Positions 1-5,165 of a DNA stretch of 6,416 nucleotides are shown in pieces. Source of the DNA: Deltaproteobacteria bacterium. GTDB taxonomy: Bacteria > Desulfobacterota > Desulfobulbia > Desulfobulbales > VMSU01. Location: NCBI GenBank assembly GCA_024274995.1, contig JAJSAA010000202.1:1-6416 (forward strand), in the 5' to 3' direction. Within the stretch, counting starts at the first letter, position 1, and every line of letters begins with the position of its first letter. The position numbers were made by a program, and so were the translations under genes. A model generated the notes under the pieces. That model was not told where the DNA came from, did not search any database, and was given only the letters and a program-made list of their open reading frames with translations.

Positions 1-1466
1 CCACCCTCTCCAACCGCTATATCTCAGATCGTTTTCTGCCTGACAAGGCCATTGATCTGATTGACGAGGCCAGTTCCAGGCTGCGGATTGAGATTGATTC
101 CATGCCCACCGAGATTGACGAGATTGACCGCCGGCGTATTAAGCTGGAGATTGAGCGTGAGGCCTTGAAAAAGGAGAAAGACGCGGCATCCAAAGAACGT
201 CTCGCCAAGCTGGAGGCCGAGCTGGCCGATGTTAATGAGACCTTGAACAGCATGAAGGGTCATTGGACTCTGGAGAAGGATAAAATCCAGGAAATTAGAA
301 AGATCAAGGGCGAAATAGATGAGGTCAGGGTAGAGGAACAGCAGGCCGAGAGGCGGGGCGATTTAAGCCGGGTGGCCGAGATCCGTTATGGTCTGATAGC
401 TGAGTTAGAGAAGAAACTCACGGCTGCCAATGAGGAGCTGCAGGCCGTTCAAAAGGATAAGAAGATGCTGAAAGAGGAGGTGGACGAAGAGGATATCGCC
501 CAGGTAGTGGCCAAGTGGACGGGGATTCCCGTTGACCGCCTGCTGGCCGGTGAGCAGGAAAAGCTGGTTAAGGCTGATGAATATTTAGCTCGGCGGGTAG
601 TAGGGCAGGAACGGGCCATTCACGCCGTGGCCAATGCCGTGCGCCGTTCACGGGCCGGACTCCAGGACCCTAACCGGCCCTTGGGCGCCTTTATCTTCCT
701 GGGCCCCACCGGAGTGGGGAAGACAGAACTGGCCCGTACCCTGGCCGACTTTCTCTTTGATAGTGAGCACTCCATGATCCGGCTCGACATGTCGGAGTTT
801 ATGGAAAAACATTCCGTGGCCCGTCTCATCGGAGCGCCTCCCGGCTATGTGGGTTATGATCAGGGCGGCTATCTCACCGAGGCTGTGCGGCGGCGGCCAT
901 ATTCGGTTATTCTCTTCGACGAGATTGAAAAGGCCCACCCCGATGTCTTTAACGTCCTGCTCCAGATTTTAGATGACGGCCGGATGACGGACGGCAAGGG
1001 CCGGACGGTTGATTTCAAGAATACTATCCTGATTATGACCTCCAATCTCGGCGGTCAGCTGATTATGGATATGGGCGGTAAAGAGACCCCTGAGTTGCGG
1101 GCCAGACTTGATGAGATGCTGCATCGACAGTTTAAACCGGAATTTTTAAACCGCATTGACGAGATAATCACCTTTCACAGTCTCACCAAGGAGCATCTTG
1201 CCAGGATTGTGGAGATTCACTTGACCTCTCTCTTAGAGCGGGTGGCTGAACGTAATATAAAACTTGAATTCAGCCGCGGGGCAAAAGATTTTCTTATTCA
1301 GACCGGTTTTGACCCAGCCTTTGGAGCCCGGCCCTTAAAACGCGCCATCCAGCATTATGTACAGGATGCCCTGGCCATGAAGATTCTTGAGGGTAGCTTC
1401 AAGGACGGAGACACCATAAAGGTAGAGGCGGCGGCTGATGGCGGGGGCTTGGAATTTACGAATTAA
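1..1466 (+). CDS. clpB: ATP-dependent chaperone ClpB, 3' part (5' end outside window)
   Basis: This is the C-terminal 487 residues of the hexameric AAA+ disaggregase that works with DnaK/DnaJ/GrpE to pull proteins out of aggregates in the cytosol. The frame is open from position 3, starting at the end of the first ATPase domain (SNRYISDRFLPDKAIDLIDE). A charged coiled-coil middle domain follows (about 105-480), which is the DnaK-docking arm that distinguishes ClpB from ClpA and ClpC. The second ATPase domain has Walker A GPTGVGKT (702-725), Walker B ILFDE ending in the catalytic DE at 918-923, an arginine-finger region FLNRIDE near 1146, and sensor 2 GARPLKR (from 1323). The reading aligns closely with E. 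coli ClpB from memory, with no frameshift and no missing motif. The C-terminus ends shortly after the conserved strand with a small Gly/Ala-rich tail. Heat-shock regulation cannot be judged because the promoter lies outside the window. Confidence 0.97.
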   Translation, partial: TLSNRYISDRFLPDKAIDLIDEASSRLRIEIDSMPTEIDEIDRRRIKLEIEREALKKEKDAASKERLAKLEAELADVNETLNSMKGHWTLEKDKIQEIRKIKGEIDEVRVEEQQAERRGDLSRVAEIRYGLIAELEKKLTAANEELQAVQKDKKMLKEEVDEEDIAQVVAKWTGIPVDRLLAGEQEKLVKADEYLARRVVGQERAIHAVANAVRRSRAGLQDPNRPLGAFIFLGPTGVGKTELARTLADFLFDSEHSMIRLDMSEFMEKHSVARLIGAPPGYVGYDQGGYLTEAVRRRPYSVILFDEIEKAHPDVFNVLLQILDDGRMTDGKGRTVDFKNTILIMTSNLGGQLIMDMGGKETPELRARLDEMLHRQFKPEFLNRIDEIITFHSLTKEHLARIVEIHLTSLLERVAERNIKLEFSRGAKDFLIQTGFDPAFGARPLKRAIQHYVQDALAMKILEGSFKDGDTIKVEAAADGGGLEFTN

Positions 1467-1490
1467 GAACTTTCCTGCCAGCACGGGTGT

Positions 1491-1513
1491 AGGGGCGTAT
1501 TGAATACGCCCTT
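1491..1513. repeat. Near-perfect palindrome between clpB and the next gene
   Basis: GGGCGTAT (1493-1500) and ATACGCCC (1504-1511) form a perfect 8-bp stem around TGA, extendable outward by a G-T and an A-T pair. It would fold as a strong hairpin just after clpB. It is not followed by a T-tract on either strand: the plus strand continues TTGATCTAAT and then A-rich. It is therefore not a canonical intrinsic terminator, although it could still stall polymerase or protect the clpB 3' end. The sequence resembles short GC-rich palindromes scattered between genes in many genomes (REP-like), but a single copy cannot prove that. Confidence 0.6.
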
Positions 1514-1520
1514 GATCTAA

Positions 1521-1540
1521 TAAAAAAAAACAAAAAAAAT
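1521..1540 (+). promoter_or_regulatory. A-tract leader in place of a ribosome binding site
   Basis: Nineteen of the 20 bases before the ATG at 1541 are A or T, with A9 and A8 runs split by one C and no AGGAGG-like sequence. Unstructured A-rich leaders can support initiation without a Shine-Dalgarno, and A-tracts also bend DNA. Which of these applies, if either, is inference. Confidence 0.35.
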
Positions 1541-2092
1541 ATGGATAATAACGATAACGAGGCACTGATAGAAAAATTACGGATAAAAACGGAGGATTGT
1601 TACGCCAACAATAAGATGTGTTGTTCCGAATCAATAATCTATGTTTTAAATCACGCCTTGAACGGTGGTCTGGAAGATGAAACGGCAATGAGGATAGGGG
1701 CGGGGTTTTGCGGCGGCATGGGAGCCAATGAGGGTTGTGGATCTCTGAACGGTGCCATATTTGTTCTGGGCCTGCTGCTTACCGCCAATGAGACTCACAG
1801 CCGTAGAACCAATAAAAAAATTCGCTCTGCCAGCGCTGAATTACATAATCAATTCAAGAAAAAATTTAAATATGAAAAATGCGCTGATTTGACTAAGGCT
1901 CAAAAGGGCAATCACCAGGCCAGGCTCTGTAATTGCCAGAACATTACCGGCATAAGCGCCGAGCTGGCCGCCAGGATTATTCTGCAGTACCACCCGGAAC
2001 TAATTTCGCAGGCGGATGATGAATTTCTAATCGTTCAGGAAACCAGAGCCGGCGGCCTGGTTAAAAAGATCCGCTCTTCCCTGGGATTATGA
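1541..2092 (+). CDS. C_GCAxxG_C_C family putative redox protein
   Basis: This 183-residue soluble protein has eight cysteines (residues 20, 27, 28, 57, 66, 114, 130, 132). The layout fits the C_GCAxxG_C_C family: an N-terminal Cys and a CCSE helix, the Gly-rich segment GFCGGMGANEGCGSLNGA (about 55-72), then a distal C...C.C group before a SAELAARIIL helix. The family is named as putatively redox-active, common in anaerobes, and biochemically uncharacterised as far as I know; a metal or disulfide role is inference. The only sensible start is the ATG at 1541, because later ATGs lose the first conserved Cys. No Shine-Dalgarno is visible: the 20 bases before the ATG are almost all A. Base composition is clearly more A+T-rich than clpB, at about 38-40% G+C in sampled lines against about 65% in a sampled clpB line. 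It follows clpB by 74 bp and its 3' end overlaps the convergent rubredoxin gene by 6 bp. There is no signal peptide or membrane segment. Confidence 0.8.
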   Translation: MDNNDNEALIEKLRIKTEDCYANNKMCCSESIIYVLNHALNGGLEDETAMRIGAGFCGGMGANEGCGSLNGAIFVLGLLLTANETHSRRTNKKIRSASAELHNQFKKKFKYEKCADLTKAQKGNHQARLCNCQNITGISAELAARIILQYHPELISQADDEFLIVQETRAGGLVKKIRSSLGL

Positions 2093-2245
2093 TTCAGGCT
2101 CAAATTCGTTTTTGCCGGCCCCGCATACAGGGCACAACCAGTCCTCGGGCAGGTCAGCAAAAGGTGTTCCTGGGGATATGCCGTTTTTGGGATCACCGGC
2201 CTCAGGCTCATAGACGTAGCCGCATACTGTGCATACATAATTCAT
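2087..2245 (-). CDS. Rubredoxin
   Basis: This 52-residue one-iron electron carrier has the standard rubredoxin length. Two CxxCG knuckles, CTVCG (Cys5, Cys8) and CPVCG (Cys38, Cys41), provide the Fe(SCys)4 site. The family signatures GYVYEPEAGDP, the NGI-PGT-F turn and LPEDW are all present. Rubredoxins act in the cytosol of anaerobes, passing electrons to oxygen- and peroxide-reducing enzymes such as rubrerythrin, desulfoferrodoxin or rubredoxin:oxygen oxidoreductase; none of these partners is in the window. The frame is open upstream to an ATG at 2293, but I chose the ATG at 2245 because a purine-rich AGGGGG lies 6 bases before it and the product then begins MNYVCTVCG as in typical rubredoxins. 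The longer form would add a 16-residue basic extension with no ribosome binding site. The gene is convergent with the cysteine-rich gene and divergent from the membrane-protein gene. Confidence 0.96.
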   Translation of the reverse strand: MNYVCTVCGYVYEPEAGDPKNGISPGTPFADLPEDWLCPVCGAGKNEFEPES

Positions 2246-2305
2246 TTTTTTCCCCCTTCTTTTGTAATCGTTCATGAAAACAAGTGTGGGCATGGAACAT
2301 CAATA
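2246..2305. promoter_or_regulatory. Short divergent intergenic region between rubredoxin and the VTT gene
   Basis: Only 60 bp separate the two outward-facing starts, so any promoters must overlap each other or lie within the genes. It holds the rubredoxin ribosome binding site (AGGGGG on the minus strand, about 2252-2257) and a perfect 8-bp palindrome TTCATGAA (2271-2278). I could not identify a convincing -35/-10 pair on either strand. Shared control of the two transcripts is plausible but inferred from spacing alone. Confidence 0.35.
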
Positions 2306-3004
2306 ATGATAGAGCATAAAGTGGGAATAGGCAAAAAAATTATCATCGCCGGTGTTATTGTGCTACTGATTATGGTCTTTCGTTATTATGATCTGGGTCA
2401 ATATATGACTCTGGCCTACCTGAAGAGTTCTCAGGCCCATTTTCAGGCCCTGTATCAGGCGAACCGTCCATTGGTGATCTTGATCTATATGGGGATTTAC
2501 ATCCTGGTTACTGCCCTGTCCCTGCCGGGAGCGGTGGTGTTGACTCTGGCCGGGGGCGGTTTCTTTGGTCTGGTAGTGGGGACGGTTGTGGTCTCTGTGG
2601 CCAGCACCATCGGCGCTACTCTGGCCTGTGTGGTCTCCCGTTTTCTGCTGCGGGAATGGGTGGCGGCGAGATTCGGCGGTAAACTGACGGCCATTAATGA
2701 GGGGATTGAACGGGAGGGGGCCTTTTATCTTTTTACCCTGCGCCTGGTGCCTGTCTTCCCGTTCTTTATGGTTAATCTGCTCATGGGTCTCACCAGAATG
2801 CGGCTCTTTACCTATTTCTGGGTTTCGCAGCTGGGAATGTTAGCCGGGACTATCGTCTATGTTAATGCTGGTAAAGAGCTGGGCAGGATAGATTCGTTAA
2901 GCGGTATTATGTCACCGGGGCTCCTGGCCTCTTTTGTGGCTCTCGGCCTCTTCCCCATTTTGGTCAAGAAGGGGCTGGCCCTATATAAAAAGAGAAGAAA
3001 ATAA
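2306..3004 (+). CDS. TVP38/TMEM64 (VTT domain) family inner-membrane protein
   Basis: This 232-residue polytopic membrane protein belongs to the DedA/VTT superfamily. An N-terminal hydrophobic helix (about 12-25) follows a short basic stretch. A re-entrant-type segment follows with the hallmark SLPGAVVLTLAGGGFFG (about 72-88), then a long hydrophobic Gly/Ser/Ala stretch. The second conserved block is FTLRLVPVFPFFMVNLLMG (about 143-161), with the conserved Arg146, then TYFWVSQLGMLAGTIVYVNAG and a last helix near 205-225 before a basic tail (KKRRK). Members of the superfamily are linked to lipid scrambling or flipping and membrane homeostasis; the bacterial TVP38 branch has no settled substrate. 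The start at 2306 has only a weak GGA upstream, but the family N-terminus fits. The gene is followed in the same reading frame, 39 bp later, by the flavoprotein gene. That strongly suggests co-transcription and a shared job at the membrane. Confidence 0.92.
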   Translation: MIEHKVGIGKKIIIAGVIVLLIMVFRYYDLGQYMTLAYLKSSQAHFQALYQANRPLVILIYMGIYILVTALSLPGAVVLTLAGGGFFGLVVGTVVVSVASTIGATLACVVSRFLLREWVAARFGGKLTAINEGIEREGAFYLFTLRLVPVFPFFMVNLLMGLTRMRLFTYFWVSQLGMLAGTIVYVNAGKELGRIDSLSGIMSPGLLASFVALGLFPILVKKGLALYKKRRK

Positions 3005-3033
3005 GGTTATAGCTTGTTCGCCGGTTACCGGGC

Positions 3034-3039
3034 AGGAGG
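3034..3039 (+). promoter_or_regulatory. Strong ribosome binding site that sets the flavoprotein start
   Basis: AGGAGG lies 4 bases before the ATG at 3044. The frame could also begin at a TTG at 3014, but nothing resembling a Shine-Dalgarno precedes that codon. The ATG start gives MANYDYDIGIIGGG, the usual distance from the N-terminus to the FAD-binding GxGxxG. This site argues that the flavoprotein is translated independently of the upstream membrane protein. Confidence 0.8.
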
Positions 3040-3043
3040 ATAC

Positions 3044-4516
3044 ATGGCAAATTACGATTATGATATCGGCATTATCGGCGGCGGTGCTGCCGGGCTTACC
3101 GTGGCCTCCGGCGCGGCCCAGTTGGGGGCTAAAACCCTGGTACTGGAAAAGGAACCCAATCTGGGCGGCGACTGCCTTCATTATGGCTGCGTACCAAGCA
3201 AAACCTTGATTAAGAGCGCCCATGTTTATCATTTGATGAAGAGCGGGCCGCGTTTCGGCCTGCCGGCTCTTAGTCCGCCGCCGGTTGATTTTCGGGCGCT
3301 GTCCGATCGTATTCGCTCGGTGGTGGCTGAAATTCAGCATCATGATTCGGTGGAGCGTTTTTGTCAACTGGGGGCCAAAGTGGAATTCGGTTCTCCGGTC
3401 TTTAGCGATGAGCATGTAATTGATCTTGACGGTCGGAGAATTTCGGCCCGAACCTGGGTTATTGCCTCCGGTTCTTCGGCGGCTCTGCCCAAGATCTTGG
3501 GTTTGGATACGACTCCTGTTCTCACCAATCGTGATATCTTCTATCTCGACAAACTCCCGGCATCAATGATTATCCTGGGGGCGGGGCCCATTGCCATTGA
3601 GATGGCCCAGGCCTTTAATCGTCTGGGCTGCCGGATAACAGTGGTACAGCGCGGCGCCCAGATATTAACCAAAGAGGATGAGGATATGGCGGCCCTTATT
3701 CAGGCGGAGCTGGAGGGCGAAGGCGTTCGCTTTCTGCTTAATTCAGCCCTGATTAAGGTTAGTGACGGCGGCGCGGAACGGCGGGTAGAGATTCTGGACG
3801 CGGCTGGTTCTTCTCATATTCTCAAGGCCGAGGTCCTGTTGGCGGCCCTGGGCCGTGATGCTAATGTGGAGGGGCTGGGACTGGAAGGTATTGACTTATC
3901 ATTTGACCGTCGGGGAATAAAGGTTAATTCATATCTCAAGACCCGTCATAAACACATTTACGCTGCCGGTGATGTTATTGGCGGCTATCAATTCACCCAT
4001 GTGGCGGGCTATGAGGGCGGGGTGGTCTTGAGCAACGCAATTTTCCATCTGCCCAAGAAGGCTGACTATACCTTTGTTCCGTGGTGCACTTACTGTCATC
4101 CTGAATTGGCCGGCATAGGTTTAACGGAGAAGGCGGCCCGGCAGGCGGGGGTGGATTACACGGTCTTTACGGAGGAATTTGCCGCCAATGACCGGGGTCT
4201 GGCCGAGGGCGAGGGGGTGGGGCGTATAAAACTTCTCTTAGACAAGAGAGAAAAACCGCTTGGCGTCCAGATTCTTGGCCCCCGGGCGGGTGATATATTA
4301 AGTGAATGGGTGGCGATTATGAATGGCGGCACGGGGTTATCAAAAATTGCCTCTGCCATTCATCCTTATCCAACTTTAAGCGAGATCAACAAAAAGGTGG
4401 TTGGCTCGGTATTCACCCCTAAAATCTTCTCTGATACGGTGCGTAAGGGGCTGAAGTTTTTTTTCAGTTTCAAGGGTCGGGCCTGTACCTGCGGCCAGGA
4501 TATGAATTGTGAGTAA
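3044..4516 (+). CDS. Mercuric-reductase-like FAD/NAD(P) disulfide oxidoreductase
   Basis: This 490-residue flavoprotein belongs to the class I pyridine nucleotide-disulfide oxidoreductases (lipoamide dehydrogenase / glutathione reductase / MerA group). In order, it has FAD-binding GIIGGGAAGLTVA with an acidic end at Glu35 (8-37), the redox-active disulfide GGDCLHYGCVPSK (Cys44, Cys49), the NAD(P)-binding ILGAGPIAIEMAQAF motif, the second FAD motif YAAGDVIGG, and the dimerisation domain from about PWCTYCHPELAGIG onward. At the place where lipoamide dehydrogenases have the catalytic His of HPTLxE, this protein has Tyr442 (HPYPTLSE), as in MerA and soluble transhydrogenase. There is no N-terminal metal-binding HMA domain, and the MerA C-terminal Cys-Cys pair is replaced by a CTCGQDMNC ending. 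Mercury reduction is therefore not established; 'mercuric reductase-like' is the safe name. It is paired with the preceding VTT membrane protein, and fusions of these two domains are known to me in other bacteria. Confidence 0.9.
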   Translation: MANYDYDIGIIGGGAAGLTVASGAAQLGAKTLVLEKEPNLGGDCLHYGCVPSKTLIKSAHVYHLMKSGPRFGLPALSPPPVDFRALSDRIRSVVAEIQHHDSVERFCQLGAKVEFGSPVFSDEHVIDLDGRRISARTWVIASGSSAALPKILGLDTTPVLTNRDIFYLDKLPASMIILGAGPIAIEMAQAFNRLGCRITVVQRGAQILTKEDEDMAALIQAELEGEGVRFLLNSALIKVSDGGAERRVEILDAAGSSHILKAEVLLAALGRDANVEGLGLEGIDLSFDRRGIKVNSYLKTRHKHIYAAGDVIGGYQFTHVAGYEGGVVLSNAIFHLPKKADYTFVPWCTYCHPELAGIGLTEKAARQAGVDYTVFTEEFAANDRGLAEGEGVGRIKLLLDKREKPLGVQILGPRAGDILSEWVAIMNGGTGLSKIASAIHPYPTLSEINKKVVGSVFTPKIFSDTVRKGLKFFFSFKGRACTCGQDMNCE

Positions 4517-4598
4517 GCCAGCACCATATGTACCGACTTACTCGGGGACTGATAAAATTACAGGCAGGATGTCTGAAAAATAAAAAAATAAGGTAAGT

Positions 4599-5003
4599 TC
4601 AAAAAGGTACATCATCACCCATAACTGGTTCTGCGATAGGCGGTTCTTCCTGACTGTAATTACCGCCCTGGCCGCCCTGGTTCTTGGGGGAGAGCATCTT
4701 CATTTCACGGGCTACAATTTCAGTAGTATAGCGTTTATTGCCGTCTTTGTCGTCCCACTGCCGGGTTTGAATACGGCCCTCAATATAGACTTTTGAGCCC
4801 TTGGAAAGATACTCGCCGCATACTTCCCCTAATTTGCCAAATGCCACTATCCGGTGCCATTCCGTCCGTTCCTCTTTGTTGCCGTCTTTTACCCATGATT
4901 CTGTGGTGGCGATATTAAAATTAGCAACCGCCGCCCCGCTCTGGGTGTAACGTACCTCCGGGTCAGCGCCGAGGTTGCCGATTAGAATAGCTTTATTAAT
5001 CAT
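4599..5003 (-). CDS. ssb: Single-stranded DNA-binding protein
   Basis: This 134-residue SSB binds and protects single-stranded DNA during replication, repair and recombination, and recruits partner enzymes through its tail. The OB fold covers about residues 1-105: MINKAILIGNLGADPEVRYT at the start, then EERTEWHRIVAFGKLGEV with Trp49 and Phe55 at the positions of the E. coli stacking residues Trp54 and Phe60, and Trp83 corresponding to Trp88. The linker is short and Gly/Gln-rich, and the protein ends in the acidic tip DDVPF that binds SSB-interacting proteins. It is shorter than E. coli SSB (178 residues) because of the short linker. The ATG at 5003 has AAAGGAG a few bases upstream on the minus strand (5009-5015). 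It is not flanked by rpsF and rpsR, its usual partners in many bacteria. It is convergent with the flavoprotein gene and divergent from the dehydrogenase. Confidence 0.97.
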   Translation of the reverse strand: MINKAILIGNLGADPEVRYTQSGAAVANFNIATTESWVKDGNKEERTEWHRIVAFGKLGEVCGEYLSKGSKVYIEGRIQTRQWDDKDGNKRYTTEIVAREMKMLSPKNQGGQGGNYSQEEPPIAEPVMGDDVPF

Positions 5004-5021
5004 GATTTCTCCTTTATTTAT

Positions 5022-5096
5022 ATGTAAGTTGGTAACTATTCAGCGAGGGCCGGAAATCACCCTCAACCCTGAAGCGTAACTGCTCAGATGTAAGTT
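5022..5096. repeat. Paired short direct repeats upstream of ssb
   Basis: ATGTAAGTT occurs at 5022-5030 and again at 5088-5096. GTAACTATTCAG (5032-5043) and GTAACTGCTCAG (5076-5087) match at 10 of 12 positions. The order is A-B then B'-A, flanking the stem-loop at 5039-5073. These could be operator half-sites or the remnant of a duplication; no known binding motif is recognised. Confidence 0.45.
5039..5073. other. Possible stem-loop upstream of ssb
   Basis: TTCAG-C-GAGGG (5039-5049) can pair with CCCTC-AACC-CTGAA (5060-5073), giving two 5-bp helices separated by a 1-versus-4 base internal loop around a 10-base loop. There is no T-tract after it on either strand, so it is not an obvious intrinsic terminator. 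It may be an operator-like palindrome or, if transcribed, a leader structure for ssb. Confidence 0.35.
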
Positions 5097-5132
5097 TTTA
5101 TCTTATCTATGTATTAATAAATAATTTTATAA

Positions 5133-5146
5133 CAAAGGTCAAAGGA
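5133..5146 (+). repeat. Tandem heptamer CAAAGGT-CAAAGGA before the dehydrogenase gene
   Basis: Two head-to-tail 7-base units differ only in the last base. They sit between the TATAAC box and the ribosome binding site of the dehydrogenase gene. The position would suit a repressor site, but two short units are weak evidence. Confidence 0.3.
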
Positions 5147-5165
5147 TAACTGCGGAGAATTGATT

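Larger units (their letters stand above)
5004..5165. promoter_or_regulatory. Divergent ssb/dehydrogenase regulatory region
   Basis: These 162 bp hold the upstream signals of both genes. For the dehydrogenase there is a TATAAC (5128-5133) in a very A+T-rich stretch, with TTATCT (5103-5108) as the nearest -35-like hexamer at a loose 19-base spacing, and a GGAG ribosome binding site (5154-5157). For ssb I see the ribosome binding site but no convincing -35/-10 pair. The ssb-proximal half carries direct repeats and a possible stem-loop, listed separately. The promoter call is tentative. Confidence 0.35.

Noticed and set aside
2246..2293. Longer rubredoxin starting at the ATG at 2293
   Set aside because: The extra 16 residues are not seen in typical rubredoxins, and neither upstream ATG has a Shine-Dalgarno, unlike the ATG at 2245.
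3014..3043. TTG at 3014 as the start of the flavoprotein (10 extra residues)
   Set aside because: No ribosome binding site precedes it, whereas AGGAGG sits before the ATG at 3044, which also gives the normal family N-terminus.
2981..3415. Minus-strand open frame across the VTT/flavoprotein junction (144 codons)
   Set aside because: It is a shadow of the flavoprotein's N-terminal coding region, with no ribosome binding site or recognisable family.
3044..4516. A mercury resistance (mer) operon
   Set aside because: No MerR, MerT, MerP or HMA domain is nearby, and the MerA C-terminal Cys-Cys pair is absent. Only the enzyme fold is MerA-like.
4533..4590. Hairpins CCGA-TCGG (4533-4545) and CAGGC-GTCTG (4561-4575) as terminators between the flavoprotein gene and ssb
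   Set aside because: Stems are only 4-5 bp. The run after the second hairpin is A-rich on the plus strand, and on the minus strand the T-rich run comes before the hairpin, so neither has intrinsic-terminator form.
5017..5022. TATAAA on the minus strand as the ssb -10 box
   Set aside because: It would place the transcription start inside the ribosome binding site (5009-5015), and no matching -35 is present.
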